Shown piece after piece: positions 38,504-49,663 of a DNA stretch of 64,000 bases (position 1 is the stretch's first letter; the number at the start of each line of letters is the position of its first letter). The translations under genes were made by a program, and so were the position numbers. The notes under the pieces are model-generated. The model ran no database searches. It was not told where the DNA came from and saw nothing but the letters and a program-made list of their open reading frames with translations. This DNA is from Phytopseudomonas flavescens (GTDB lineage Bacteria > Pseudomonadota > Gammaproteobacteria > Pseudomonadales > Pseudomonadaceae), in the NCBI RefSeq assembly GCF_900100535.1, contig NZ_FNDG01000006.1, positions 1-64,000 of the forward strand, written 5' to 3'.

Positions 38504-39610
38504 TCAGCTCGCTGCAGATGCTGGTTGCTGCTGGGTGATGCAGTGGATATTGCCTCCGCCCAGTAGAATCTCGCGGCCCGGTACCATGACCACGCGGTGC
38601 TCGGGGAACAGGTGTTCGAGAATGGTCCTGGCTTCCTGATCCTTGGGGTCGTCGAAGCTCGGTGCGACGATGCCGCCATTGACGATCAGGAAGTTGACGT
38701 AGGAACCGGCCAGGCGCTCGTCCGGGCTGCGCTCCTGGCTACCCAGCACGCGGTCGACACCGGCGCACTCTTCTTCGCTCGCATGCAGTGGGCCCGGGAT
38801 CGGCATCCTGTGTACGGTCAGGGCACGGCCCTTGGCGTCACGGCTGCTCTCCAGCACGCGCAGGGCGGCCTGGCAACGCGGGTAGTTGGGATCGCTGGGG
38901 TCATCCGTCCAGGCCAGCAGCACTTCGCCGGGCCGTACGTAGCAGCAGAAATTGTCGACGTGGCCGTCGGTCTCGTCGTTGAACAGGCCGTTCGGCAGCC
39001 AGATGACCTTGTCGATGGCCAGATGATCGGCGAGTACCGCCTCGATCTGCGCCCGCTGCAGGTGCGGGTTGCGATTGGGGTTGAGCAGGCACTCTTCGGT
39101 GGTGATCAGGGTGCCCTCGCCATCCACATGGATCGAGCCACCTTCCAGTACGAAACCTTCGGTGCGATAGCGTGCGCAGCCTTCCAGGCCGAGGATCTTG
39201 GCGGCCACTTGGTCGTCGCGCAGCCAAGGGAAATACAGGCCGCCGACCAAGCCGCCCCAGGCGTTGAACCCCCAGTCGACGCCGCGTACGTCACCGCGCT
39301 CGTTGGCAACGAAGGTCGGCCCGGTATCGCGTACCCAGGCGTCGTCGGTGGTCATCTCCACCAGCCGGATCCGCTCATGCTGCAACTGCGCGCTGGCATT
39401 GGCGTATTGTCCGGCGGATACGCAGACGGTCACCGGTTCGAATTCGGCGATGGCCCTGGCTACGGTGGCGAACGCCTGCTGAGCCGGTTTGCCGCCCAAT
39501 CGCCAGTTGTCCGGGCGCTCCGGCCAAACCATCCAGGTCTGCCTATGGGGCTCCCATTCGGCCGGCATGCGAAAGCCATCGGCGCGAGGGGTAGAGGTGA
39601 GGGTTGTCAT
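38504..39610 (-). CDS. aguA: Agmatine deiminase
   Basis: This 368-residue enzyme converts agmatine to N-carbamoylputrescine, the first step of agmatine use. The pentein fold has the active-site cysteine Cys357 in [11 protein letters not shown], as in P. aeruginosa AguA. Other signatures are [12 protein letters not shown] and the [12 protein letters not shown] catalytic region. In PAO1 aguB (carbamoylputrescine hydrolase) and aguR follow directly. Here the next gene is instead a polyamine-binding protein, so aguB must lie elsewhere or be absent. Confidence 0.96.
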   Translation of the reverse strand: MTTLTSTPRADGFRMPAEWEPHRQTWMVWPERPDNWRLGGKPAQQAFATVARAIAEFEPVTVCVSAGQYANASAQLQHERIRLVEMTTDDAWVRDTGPTFVANERGDVRGVDWGFNAWGGLVGGLYFPWLRDDQVAAKILGLEGCARYRTEGFVLEGGSIHVDGEGTLITTEECLLNPNRNPHLQRAQIEAVLADHLAIDKVIWLPNGLFNDETDGHVDNFCCYVRPGEVLLAWTDDPSDPNYPRCQAALRVLESSRDAKGRALTVHRMPIPGPLHASEEECAGVDRVLGSQERSPDERLAGSYVNFLIVNGGIVAPSFDDPKDQEARTILEHLFPEHRVVMVPGREILLGGGNIHCITQQQPASAAS

Positions 39611-39813
39611 GGCAGTGCTCCGTAACGGAAGTCGCTAAGTAAAAAGGCAGGATCACAAGGCCTGACCCGTCGAGATCGAACCTGCGCCGCAGGCCTTCTC
39701 CGTTTTCGTTCATTTCTGCGCGCTTTTCGCCCAACTGGCTGGCGCTGAAATGAGGGGGTATGGGGCTGCGGCCGTCCGGTTGTTCCTGGCCCATACAGCT
39801 TGCGGGCGGTCAT

Positions 39814-40878
39814 TCAGGAGCCGTCACGAAAGCGCTTCCAGACTGCCTCACGCACCTCGGCCTGCTTGGCAGGAAGCGTTTCCAGCACGTGCAGGCGGCG
39901 TTTCAGCGCCGCGTCCGGATAAAGCGCCGGTTCGTTGCTCAAGCTGCTGTCGAGGAATTGTCGGGCATCGGCATTGCCGCTCGGGTAGAGGGTTTCCCGG
40001 GTGATCTGCGCGGCCACGTCCGGGCGCATCAGGTAGTCGATGAATATGTGGGCCAGATCCGGGCGGGGTGCATTACTGGGAATCACCAGGTTGTCGATGA
40101 ACAGTACCGAGCCTTCCTCGGGGATCACGAATTTGACCGGTTGGCCATTTCTGGCAGCGCTCAGCGCGTCACCGACCCAGGCCAGCGCCATGCACAGGTT
40201 GCCGTTGTCGAGGTCGTCTATATAGCGCTCGCTGTCCACGTAACGCAGGTTCGCACGCACCTGTTGCAGCAGCTCGCCTGCCCGCTTGATACGCGCGGGT
40301 GCCGCGCGGGCGAGGCTGCGGCCCTGGTAATTGAACAGAACCGACATCACTTCTTCCGGGGCGTCCAGGGTGCTGACGCCGCAACTTTTCAAGCGGGCGC
40401 TCTGTGCCGGGTCGAACAGCAGGCTCCAGCTGTGCGGCAGCGGCCCGCCATAGGCGGCTTCGGCCTTGGGCTGGTTGATCGCCAGGCCAACGGCGCCCCA
40501 CAGGTAGGGAATCGCACGAAGGTTGTCGGCGTCCACCGCCGCCAGCTTGGTCAGCAGTTCCTTGTCCAGATGCTTGCGGTTGGGCAATTTGCCGAAGTCC
40601 AGCGGTTGCAGGCGGCCAGCCGCTAGCAGGGCGGGCAGGTGATTGTGCGAGGGCACGGCAATGTCGACAGGCTCTCCACTGCTCAGTACCGCATCGAGCT
40701 CTTCGGCGGTGCTGAAGGTGCGGTAGTCGACGGCGATGCCGGTTTCTCTCTGGAAGCGTTCCAGCACCTCGGGAGCGATGTAGTCGTTCCAGTTGTAGAC
40801 GCGAATGCTGTCGCCATCGGCAGCCATTGCCAGGAGCGGGCCGAGGGCCAGTAACAGGGGGGCAAAATGACGGATCAT
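39814..40878 (-). CDS. Periplasmic polyamine-binding protein (PotF/SpuD-type, divergent)
   Basis: This 354-residue protein has a signal peptide (about 1-20) and a two-lobed binding fold beginning IRVYNWNDYIAPEV. Compared with SpuD and SpuE in this window, the ligand-site NWSDY is NWNDY and the VFDSNETLE segment is TFSTAEELD. The GD pair (LAWVGDAL) is kept. It is therefore a divergent paralogue whose ligand may differ from putrescine or spermidine. It has no ABC partner of its own here and would have to share SpuFGH. I recall a similar gene (PA0295) at this place in PAO1. Confidence 0.88.
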   Translation of the reverse strand: MIRHFAPLLLALGPLLAMAADGDSIRVYNWNDYIAPEVLERFQRETGIAVDYRTFSTAEELDAVLSSGEPVDIAVPSHNHLPALLAAGRLQPLDFGKLPNRKHLDKELLTKLAAVDADNLRAIPYLWGAVGLAINQPKAEAAYGGPLPHSWSLLFDPAQSARLKSCGVSTLDAPEEVMSVLFNYQGRSLARAAPARIKRAGELLQQVRANLRYVDSERYIDDLDNGNLCMALAWVGDALSAARNGQPVKFVIPEEGSVLFIDNLVIPSNAPRPDLAHIFIDYLMRPDVAAQITRETLYPSGNADARQFLDSSLSNEPALYPDAALKRRLHVLETLPAKQAEVREAVWKRFRDGS

Positions 40879-41003
40879 TGCGGTAATCCTGGTTGGCAAT
40901 GACGCCGATTAGGCGTGCGCCATGCGGCGGCGTCAATGGTATCTAACCATTCGGTGGCCGGTAGTGGGGCATGGAAGCGCCGGCCTTGCCGGCACTTCGA
41001 CGC

Positions 41004-42383
41004 TTACACGGTGTGCAGGTACCAGTTGTATTCGAGGTCGGAGATGGTCGTCTCGAATTCCTGCAGTTCGGCTTCCTTGCAGGCGACGAAGATGTCGATG
41101 TAGTCCGGGCTGATGTACTTGTTCAGCACCTCGCTGTCGTCCAGCTGGCGCAGCGCGTCACGCAGGTTGTTCGGCAGGCTCTGCTCCAGCTGCTCGTAGG
41201 AATTGCCCTCGATCGGCTCGCCCGGCTCCAGCCGGTTGGTCAGGCCGTGGTGAATACCGGCGAGGATCGACGCCATCATCAGGTACGGGTTGGCATCGGC
41301 GCCGGCCACGCGGTGCTCGATGCGGATGGCGTCGCTGCTGCCGGTCGGGACACGTACCGCCACCGTGCGGTTGTCCAGGCCCCAGCTCGGCGCGTTGGGC
41401 ACGTAGAACTGCGCGCCGAAGCGGCGGTACGAGTTGACGTTCGGGCACAGGAAGGCCATCGACGCCGGCATGGTGTCGAGGATGCCGGCGATGGCGTGGC
41501 GCAGCGGGGCGTGCTGCTGCGGGTCATCGGTGGCGAAGATGTTCTGCCCGGTCTTCTTGTCGAGCAGCGAGATGTGCACGTGCAGGCCGTTGCCCGCCTG
41601 CCCCGGATAGGGCTTGGCCATGAAGGTCGAGTCCATCTCGTGGTCGTAGGCGATGTTCTTGATCAGGCGCTTGAGCAGCACCGCGTAATCACAGGCCTTG
41701 AGGGCGTCCTCGACGTGGTGCAGGTTGACTTCGAACTGCGCCGGGGCGCTTTCCTTGACGATGGCGTCGGCCGGCAGGTCCTGCTCCTTGGCGGCTTCGA
41801 GCATGTCCTGCAGGCAGTCGACGTATTCGTCGAGGTCGTCGATCAGGTAGACCTGGGTAGAAATCGGGCGCTTGCCGGAGATCGGCGAGCGCGGCGGCTG
41901 CGGACGGCCGTTCACGTTCTCCTGGTCGATCAGGTAGAACTCCAGTTCGAAAGCCGCGCAGATGGTCAGGCCGAGTTCGTCGAACTTCTGTACCACCTGG
42001 CGCAATACCTCACGGGGATCGGCGAAAAAGGGGCTGCCGTCCAGTTCGTGCATGGTCATCAGCAGTTGCGCGGTGGGGCGCTTCTGCCAGGGCTCCTTGC
42101 ACAGGGTATCGGGGATGGGGAAACAGATACGGTCGGCGTCGCCGATGTCCAGGCCCAGGCCGGTGCTTTCCACGGTGGCGCCATTGATGTCCAGGGCGAA
42201 CAGCGAGGCAGGCAGGTTGATGCCCTTCTCATACACCTTGTGGAGGCTGGCGCGCTCGATACGCTTGCCGCGCACCACGCCATTCATATCTGCAATCAGA
42301 AGGTCGACGAACTGAACCTCAGGATGTTCCTTGAGGAACGCGTTCGCTTCATTGAGCTGAACGGCACGCGGGGGTACCGACAT
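41004..42383 (-). CDS. spuI: Glutamine-synthetase-like gamma-glutamylpolyamine synthetase SpuI
   Basis: This 459-residue enzyme of the glutamine synthetase fold ligates glutamate to a polyamine amino group in the gamma-glutamylation route. Signatures include LLIADMNGVVRGKRI, the metal-binding FELEFYLI, GNGLHVHISLLDK, and CPNVNSYRRFGAQFYVPNAPSWGLDNRTVAVRVP. Divergence from spuB across a long spacer follows the spu locus layout in PAO1, from which I take the symbol. The exact polyamine substrate cannot be read from sequence. Confidence 0.88.
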   Translation of the reverse strand: MSVPPRAVQLNEANAFLKEHPEVQFVDLLIADMNGVVRGKRIERASLHKVYEKGINLPASLFALDINGATVESTGLGLDIGDADRICFPIPDTLCKEPWQKRPTAQLLMTMHELDGSPFFADPREVLRQVVQKFDELGLTICAAFELEFYLIDQENVNGRPQPPRSPISGKRPISTQVYLIDDLDEYVDCLQDMLEAAKEQDLPADAIVKESAPAQFEVNLHHVEDALKACDYAVLLKRLIKNIAYDHEMDSTFMAKPYPGQAGNGLHVHISLLDKKTGQNIFATDDPQQHAPLRHAIAGILDTMPASMAFLCPNVNSYRRFGAQFYVPNAPSWGLDNRTVAVRVPTGSSDAIRIEHRVAGADANPYLMMASILAGIHHGLTNRLEPGEPIEGNSYEQLEQSLPNNLRDALRQLDDSEVLNKYISPDYIDIFVACKEAELQEFETTISDLEYNWYLHTV

Positions 42384-43205
42384 GATGCAACACCTATGTT
42401 GTTAAAAATATCAATCAATTACTGACACACCGGGAGTCAATCCCAAACGCCAGGTGCTGTCAAGGTAGGCCAATGCTGCCCCAAAGAAGAGCGCTGTGGC
42501 CATTTTTAGGGCGTTTCAGGGCATTTCGAGCAGGGAATTCTGCACCCTTTTAGTCCTGAGCGTGACGGGACGAGGAGGCGATGCGGCCGTGTTGTATAAA
42601 AAAATGAACAAGGCTAAGCTCGGGAGAAGCCCTGATAATCCAATAATACGGGTGTTCCATGATTCGCATGTCGCTCTCCGGTGTCATTGCTCGTGCCGCG
42701 CAGGCCGTGGCGTACCCGAAACACTCGCTGGCGGCCGCGAGCGTTCAGGGGGCAACTGCCGGTCATTCGCCGCGGCCCCCGAGCGCAGCAGCACGGCTCG
42801 CTCATGGCGCTCGAAAATCTGCACACTCCGTCAGCTTCCCCTGTCCTCTTGCCACCCTCTTGCTTCGCCAGCCGGTAGCGCGACGTGCTGCGCTGCAGTC
42901 CTCGAATGGCGGAGCTGTTATCACGCCGCTGGGGGATTTGCTGCAGCGGCCCGTGCTTTGCAGGTGAGGCGGATCTGTCGAGTGCAACAAAGGTCGGTTA
43001 CAGTCGGCGGCGGATGGCGAAACAGCGCGGTCAGTGCGCCAGTTGTCTGGCCTGGATGCCTGGCTGCTGTCCAGGGCCTGCGCGTCAAGCCAGGTGACAA
43101 CCCGGATTATCCTGCGCTCCAGAGAGCTTCGTTGCGAAGTTCTCCAGGTGCGTGGGACATGTCGAGCCGGCCGAGGATGCCGGCTTCAAAAAACCTGAGG
43201 TCTCT
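42384..43205. other. 822-bp spacer between spuI and spuB (no convincing gene)
   Basis: This divergent region probably contains both promoters. A TATAAA lies at 42594-42599. Some open frames exist (for example 42496-43209) but their products are low-complexity Arg/Ser/Ala-rich and resemble nothing. spuA, a class I glutamine-amidotransferase-like hydrolase gene that starts the operon in PAO1 as I recall, was looked for by its usual motifs and not found. The motif CAACCCGGAT lies at 43098 (see separate entry). Confidence 0.6.
43098..43111 (+). promoter_or_regulatory. CAACCCGGATTATC motif upstream of spuB
   Basis: This 14-mer is identical at 13 of 14 positions to the one upstream of spuD (46061-46074). 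It lies 94 bp before the spuB start. A shared control element or promoter part is possible but unproven. Confidence 0.35.
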
Positions 43206-44564
43206 ATGAGTACCAGATTGGACCAGCTTTCCAGCTGGTTGAAAGAACGCAAGATCACCGAAGTCGAATGTCTGGTCAGCGACCTGACGGGTATCGCCCG
43301 TGGCAAGATCTCGCCGACCAACAAATTCCTCGACGAAAAGGGCATGCGCCTGCCCGAAAGCGTATTGCTGCAGACCGTGACCGGCGATTACGTCGAAGAC
43401 GACGTCTATTACGACCTCCTCGACCCGGCCGACATCGACATGATCTGCCGGCCGGACGAGAACGCCGTGTTCATCGTGCCCTGGGCCATCGAGCCGACCG
43501 CCCAGGTGATCCACGATACCTACGACAAGCAAGGCAATCCGATCGAGCTGTCGCCGCGCAACATCCTCAAGAAAGTGCTGCGCCTCTACGCCGACAAGGG
43601 GTGGCAGCCGATCGTGGCGCCGGAGATGGAGTTCTATCTGACCAAGCGCAACAGCGACCCGGACTTCCCGCTGGTGGCGCCGATGGGCCGTTCCGGGCGT
43701 CCGGAAACTGGCCGGCAGAGCTTCTCGATCGACGCGGCCAACGAATTCGATCCGCTGTTCGAAGACATGTACGACTGGTGCGAGCTGCAAGGCCTGGATC
43801 TGGACACCCTGATCCACGAAGAGGGCCCGGCGCAGATGGAAATCAACTTCCGTCACGGCGAAGCGCTGCACCTGGCCGACCAGATCCTGGTGTTCAAGCG
43901 CACCATGCGTGAGGCGGCGCTCAAGCACGACGTGGCGGCGACCTTCATGGCCAAGCCGATAACCGACGAGCCGGGCAGCGCCATGCACCTGCACCAGAGC
44001 ATCATCGACAAGCACACCGGCAAGAACATCTTCTCCAACGAGGACGGCTCGATGAGCGAGCTGTTCATGCACCACATCGGCGGCCTGCAGAAATACATTC
44101 CGGAGCTGCTGCCGTTGTTCGCCCCCAACGTCAACTCGTTCCGCCGCTTCCTGCCGGACACCTCGGCGCCGGTGAACGTCGAGTGGGGCGAGGAAAACCG
44201 CACAGTGGGCCTGCGTGTACCGGATGCCACGCCGCAGAACCGCAGGGTCGAGAACCGTCTGGCGGGCGCCGACGCCAATCCTTATCTGGCTCTGGCGGCC
44301 AGCCTGCTGTGCGGCTACATCGGCATGGTCGAAGGCATCGAGCCAAGCGCTCCGGTGGTGGGGCGCGGCTATGAACGCCGCAACCTGCGCCTGCCCCTGA
44401 CCCTGGAGGCGGCGCTGGAGCGCATGGAAACCTGCCAGGTGGTCGAGCAGTACCTGGGCCACAAGTTCGTCAGTGGCTATGTGGCGGTCAAGCGTGCCGA
44501 GCACGAGAACTTCAAGCGCGTGATCAGCTCCTGGGAACGCGAGTTCCTGCTGCTCTCGGTGTGA
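43206..44564 (+). CDS. spuB: Gamma-glutamylpolyamine synthetase SpuB (glutamine synthetase family)
   Basis: This 452-residue enzyme of the glutamine synthetase fold is a paralogue of SpuI. It has CLVSDLTGIARGKISPTNKF, APEMEFYLTK, the GSAMHLHQSIID catalytic strand, and APNVNSFRRF with ENRTVGLRVPDATPQNRRVENRLAGADANPYL. In P. aeruginosa SpuB-type (PauA) enzymes glutamylate polyamines. The ATG at 43206 is the family start. It heads the spuBCDEFGH run. Confidence 0.9.
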   Translation: MSTRLDQLSSWLKERKITEVECLVSDLTGIARGKISPTNKFLDEKGMRLPESVLLQTVTGDYVEDDVYYDLLDPADIDMICRPDENAVFIVPWAIEPTAQVIHDTYDKQGNPIELSPRNILKKVLRLYADKGWQPIVAPEMEFYLTKRNSDPDFPLVAPMGRSGRPETGRQSFSIDAANEFDPLFEDMYDWCELQGLDLDTLIHEEGPAQMEINFRHGEALHLADQILVFKRTMREAALKHDVAATFMAKPITDEPGSAMHLHQSIIDKHTGKNIFSNEDGSMSELFMHHIGGLQKYIPELLPLFAPNVNSFRRFLPDTSAPVNVEWGEENRTVGLRVPDATPQNRRVENRLAGADANPYLALAASLLCGYIGMVEGIEPSAPVVGRGYERRNLRLPLTLEAALERMETCQVVEQYLGHKFVSGYVAVKRAEHENFKRVISSWEREFLLLSV

Positions 44565-44621
44565 TTCAGCCGCAGGGCCGACGCGCGATCCGCACGGCCC
44601 TGCATTCATAAAGAGGTGGAC

Positions 44622-45989
44622 ATGACGGTAAACAACCCGAAGACCCAGCAATGGCAGGCCATGAGCCGCGACCATCATCTGGCGCCTTTCAGTGATTTCA
44701 AGCAACTGGCCGAGAAAGGCCCGCGCATCATCACCCGCGCCGAGGGTGTGCACCTGTGGGACAGCGAGGGCCATAAGATCCTCGATGGCATGGCCGGACT
44801 GTGGTGCATCGCTATCGGCTATGGTCGTGAAGAGCTGGTCGAGGCGGCCAGCAAACAGATGCGCGAATTGCCGTTCTACAACACCTTCTTCCAGACCGCC
44901 CACCCGCCCGTGCTGGAATTGGCCAAGGCGCTCTCCGAGGTGACTCCAGCGGGCATGAACCACGTGTTCTTCACCGGTTCCGGCTCCGAAGGCAACGACA
45001 CCATGCTGCGTATGGTGCGCCATTACTGGGCGCTCAAGGGCAAGGCCGGGAAGAAGGTAGTGATAGCCCGGGAGAACGGCTACCACGGCTCCACGGTTGC
45101 CGGTGCCAGCCTGGGCGGTATGAAAGGTATGCATGAACAGGGCGACCTGCCGATTCCCGGTATCGTCCATATCGCCCAGCCGTACTGGTTCGGCGAAGGC
45201 GGCGACATGACCCCCGAAGCCTTCGGCATCTGGGCAGCCGAGGAACTGGAGAAGAAGATTCTCGAGGTCGGCGAGGACAATGTCGCGGCGTTCATCGCCG
45301 AGCCGATCCAGGGCGCCGGTGGCGTGATCATCCCGCCGGACAGCTACTGGCCGAAGGTGCGCGAGATCCTCGCCAAGTACGAGATCCTCTTTGTCGCCGA
45401 TGAGGTGATCTGTGGATTCGGCCGCACCGGCGAGTGGTTCGGTAGCGATTATTACGGCAACTCGCCGGACATGATGACCATCGCCAAGGGACTGACCTCC
45501 GGCTATGTGCCAATGGGCGGCCTGGTGGTGCGTGACGAAATCGTCGAGGTGCTCAACGAAGGTGGCGACTTCAACCACGGTTTCACTTATTCCGGGCATC
45601 CGGTGGCGGCTGCCGTGGCGCTGGAAAACATTCGAATTCTGCGCGAAGAAAAGATCGTCGAGCGAGTCAGAGAGGAAACGGCACCGTATTTGCAGAAACG
45701 ACTGCGTGAACTGGCGGATCATCCGCTGGTGGGGGAGGTACGTGGAGTGGGCATGCTCGGCGCCATCGAACTGGTGAAGGACAAACAGACCCGCGAGCGT
45801 TATCCGAGCGACAAGGCGGTCGGTATGATCTGCCGCGGTCATTGCTTCGAGAATGGATTGATCATGCGCGCCGTGGGCGACACCATGATCATTTCGCCGC
45901 CCCTGGTGATCAGCAAGCCGGAAATCGACGAGCTGGTGGAAAAGGCCCGCAAGTGCCTGGATCTCACCGCCCGTGCTTTACTGGCCTGA
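44622..45989 (+). CDS. spuC: Polyamine (putrescine):pyruvate aminotransferase
   Basis: This 455-residue class III PLP aminotransferase moves an amino group from putrescine, cadaverine or spermidine to pyruvate. PLP-lysine lies in MTIAKGLTSGYVPMGG. Other signatures are FTGSGSEGNDTMLRM, ARENGYHGSTVAGASLGG and LFVADEVICGFGRTGEWFGSDYY. I start it at the ATG at 44622 (GAGG site before it). It lies 57 bp behind spuB. Confidence 0.95.
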   Translation: MTVNNPKTQQWQAMSRDHHLAPFSDFKQLAEKGPRIITRAEGVHLWDSEGHKILDGMAGLWCIAIGYGREELVEAASKQMRELPFYNTFFQTAHPPVLELAKALSEVTPAGMNHVFFTGSGSEGNDTMLRMVRHYWALKGKAGKKVVIARENGYHGSTVAGASLGGMKGMHEQGDLPIPGIVHIAQPYWFGEGGDMTPEAFGIWAAEELEKKILEVGEDNVAAFIAEPIQGAGGVIIPPDSYWPKVREILAKYEILFVADEVICGFGRTGEWFGSDYYGNSPDMMTIAKGLTSGYVPMGGLVVRDEIVEVLNEGGDFNHGFTYSGHPVAAAVALENIRILREEKIVERVREETAPYLQKRLRELADHPLVGEVRGVGMLGAIELVKDKQTRERYPSDKAVGMICRGHCFENGLIMRAVGDTMIISPPLVISKPEIDELVEKARKCLDLTARALLA

Positions 45990-46060
45990 GGCTTGAGCGA
46001 TGCAGCGGTTATCGCCAGACTGCGCCGGCCAATAAAAGGGAGCCACGCGGCGGCGCGTGG

Positions 46061-46074
46061 CAACCCGGATAATC
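46061..46074 (+). promoter_or_regulatory. CAACCCGGATAATC motif upstream of spuD
   Basis: This lies 26 bp before the spuD start and matches the motif before spuB at 13 of 14 positions. The GATAAT part could serve as a -10 element for an internal promoter. Confidence 0.35.
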
Positions 46075-46099
46075 AACACTACCAATGGAGCTGAACCGC

Positions 46100-47200
46100 A
46101 TGATCAAGACTTTCGGCAAGACTCTGCTAGCCGTGACGCTGGCCGGCACCATGGCCGGCGTGGCGCAGGCCGATGGCAAGGTACTGAATGTCTACAACTG
46201 GTCGGACTATATCGCTGCGGACACCGTGGCCAAGTTCACCAAGGAAACCGGCATCAAGGTCACCTACGACGTCTTCGATTCCAACGAGACGCTGGAGGCC
46301 AAGCTGTTCGCCGGCAAGTCGGGCTACGACATCGTGGTGCCCTCGAACAACTTCCTGGCCAAGCACATCAAGGCCAAGGTCTATCAGCCGCTGGACAAGT
46401 CCAAGCTGCCGAACTGGGAAAACCTGGACAAGAACCTGCTGAAAACCGTCGAGGTCAGCGACCCGGGCAACCAGTACGCCTTCCCGTACATGTGGGGGTC
46501 GATCGGTATCGGCTTCAACCCGGAGAAGGTCAAGGCCGCCCTGGGCGAGAATGCTCCGGTGGACTCCTGGGACTTGCTGTTCAAGCCGGAAAACATCGAG
46601 AAGCTGAAGGCCTGTGGCGTGTCGTTCCTCGATTCGCCAACCGAGATCCTGCCGATCGCCCTGCAGTACCTGGGCTATGAGCCGACCAGCACCGATCCCA
46701 AGCAGCTCAAGGAAGCCGAGGCGCTGTTCCTGAAGATCCGTCCTTCGGTAACCTACTTCCATTCGTCCAAGTACATCTCCGACCTGGCCAACGGCAACCT
46801 CTGCGTCGCCGTGGGTTATTCGGGTGACGTGTACCAGGCCAAGTCCCGTGCCGAAGAAGCCGGTGGCAAGGTCAAGGTCGCCTACAACATTCCCAAGCAA
46901 GGCGCCGGTACCTTCTTCGACATGGTTGCCATCCCTGCCGATGCGGAAAACGTCGAGTCGGCCTACGCCTTCATGAACTTCCTGATGAAGCCGGAAATCA
47001 TGGCCGAGATCACCAACGAAGTGCAGTTCCCCAACGGTAACGCCAAGGCGACACCACTGGTGGATGAAGCCATTCGCAACGATCCGGGCATCTATCCTAC
47101 CCAGGAAACCATGGGCAAGCTCTACGCATTCCCGGATCTGCCACCGGCAGCCCAGCGCGCCATGACCCGCAGCTGGACCAAGATCAAGTCCGGACGCTGA
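46100..47200 (+). CDS. spuD: Periplasmic putrescine-binding protein SpuD
   Basis: This 366-residue solute-binding protein has a signal peptide (about 1-25, AQA|DGKVLN) and the PotF-type fold beginning [39 protein letters not shown] and GYSGDVYQA are the polyamine-site segments seen in SpuD of P. aeruginosa, which prefers putrescine. The start follows a GGAG site at 46087. The putrescine call comes from position and family. It feeds the SpuFGH transporter. Confidence 0.93.
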   Translation: MIKTFGKTLLAVTLAGTMAGVAQADGKVLNVYNWSDYIAADTVAKFTKETGIKVTYDVFDSNETLEAKLFAGKSGYDIVVPSNNFLAKHIKAKVYQPLDKSKLPNWENLDKNLLKTVEVSDPGNQYAFPYMWGSIGIGFNPEKVKAALGENAPVDSWDLLFKPENIEKLKACGVSFLDSPTEILPIALQYLGYEPTSTDPKQLKEAEALFLKIRPSVTYFHSSKYISDLANGNLCVAVGYSGDVYQAKSRAEEAGGKVKVAYNIPKQGAGTFFDMVAIPADAENVESAYAFMNFLMKPEIMAEITNEVQFPNGNAKATPLVDEAIRNDPGIYPTQETMGKLYAFPDLPPAAQRAMTRSWTKIKSGR

Positions 47201-48454
<1,254 letters not shown>

Positions 48455-48462
48455 ACCCATTA

Positions 48463-48491
48463 GCGCCCGGCCTTTGCCGGGCGCCATTTTT
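48463..48491 (+). terminator. Intra-operon terminator/attenuator between spuE and spuF
   Basis: A perfect 9-bp all-GC stem GCGCCCGGC / GCCGGGCGC with loop CTTT is followed by CATTTTTG. This is strong enough to stop much transcription before the transporter genes, with the remainder reading through. Confidence 0.85.
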
Positions 48492-48508
48492 GTTGCGGGA
48501 GTTTGGTA

Positions 48509-49663
48509 ATGGCAGTTGCTTCCAGTGCCTACAAGAAGGTCCTCGAGGGGAGTCAGCAACCGAAAGAGGTGCTGGTCAAGATCGAGCGCGTGACCAAGAA
48601 GTTCGACGAGACCATCGCCGTCGACGACGTGTCGCTGACCATCAACAAGGGCGAGATCTTCGCGCTGCTCGGTGGCTCCGGCTCGGGCAAGTCGACCCTG
48701 CTGCGCATGCTCGCCGGTTTCGAGCGGCCGACCGAGGGGCGTATTTTCCTCGATGGCCAGGACATCACTGACATCCCGCCCTACGAGCGGCCGATCAACA
48801 TGATGTTCCAGTCCTACGCGCTGTTCCCGCACATGAGCGTGGCCGACAACATCGCCTTCGGTCTCAAGCAGGACAAACTGCCCAAGGACGAGATCGATGC
48901 CCGCGTGGCGGAAATGCTCAAGCTGGTGCAGATGAGCCAGTATGCCAAGCGCAAGCCCCATCAGCTGTCTGGTGGCCAGCGCCAGCGGGTGGCCCTGGCC
49001 CGCTCCCTGGCGAAGAAGCCCAAGCTGCTGTTGCTCGACGAGCCCATGGGTGCGCTGGACAAGAAGCTGCGTTCGCAGATGCAACTGGAGCTGGTCGAGA
49101 TCATCGAGCGCGTGGGGGTGACCTGCGTGATGGTGACCCACGACCAGGAAGAGGCCATGACCATGGCCCAGCGCATCGCCATCATGCACCTGGGCTGGAT
49201 CGCCCAGATCGGCAGCCCCATCGACATCTACGAGACGCCAGCCAGTCGCCTGGTCTGCGAATTCATCGGCAACGTCAACCTGTTCGACGGGCAGATCGTG
49301 CACGATGACACCGACCACGCGGTGATCGACTGTCCGCAGCTGGACAAGCCGATCTACATCGGCCACGGCATCAGCACCCGCGCCCAAGAGACCCAGGTCA
49401 CCTATGCGCTGCGCCCGGAAAAGCTGCTGATGGCCACGCAACTGCCCGGCGACCACGAACACCCGGATTACAACTGGAGCCACGGCAGCGTTCACGATAT
49501 CGCCTACCTGGGCGGCCACTCGGTGTACTACGTCAAGCTCACCTCGGGGCAGATCGTGCAGTGCTTCATCGCCAACGCCGAGCGGCGCGGCAAGCGACCG
49601 ACCTGGGATGACCCGGTGGTGGTGTTCTGGGAAGACGACAGCGGCGTGGTGCTGCAGTCATGA
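48509..49663 (+). CDS. spuF: Polyamine ABC transporter ATPase SpuF
   Basis: This 384-residue PotA/PotG-type ATPase has Walker A GGSGSGKST, signature LSGGQRQRVALARS, Walker B LLLLDEPMGALD and H-loop VTHDQEEA, followed by a C-terminal TOBE regulatory domain (about 290-380). The ATG at 48509 follows GGGAG. It overlaps spuG by 4 bp (ATGA) and energises uptake of polyamines delivered by SpuD and SpuE. Confidence 0.95.
   Translation: MAVASSAYKKVLEGSQQPKEVLVKIERVTKKFDETIAVDDVSLTINKGEIFALLGGSGSGKSTLLRMLAGFERPTEGRIFLDGQDITDIPPYERPINMMFQSYALFPHMSVADNIAFGLKQDKLPKDEIDARVAEMLKLVQMSQYAKRKPHQLSGGQRQRVALARSLAKKPKLLLLDEPMGALDKKLRSQMQLELVEIIERVGVTCVMVTHDQEEAMTMAQRIAIMHLGWIAQIGSPIDIYETPASRLVCEFIGNVNLFDGQIVHDDTDHAVIDCPQLDKPIYIGHGISTRAQETQVTYALRPEKLLMATQLPGDHEHPDYNWSHGSVHDIAYLGGHSVYYVKLTSGQIVQCFIANAERRGKRPTWDDPVVVFWEDDSGVVLQS

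Noticed and set aside
42496..43209. Open frames in the spuI-spuB spacer as a decayed spuA
   Set aside because: No glutamine-amidotransferase motifs in any frame I read; composition is Arg/Ser/Ala low-complexity.
43107..45842. Very long open frame (911 codons) on the minus strand opposite spuB and spuC
   Set aside because: Antisense to two certain enzymes. It results from strong GC bias at third positions; its product resembles no family.
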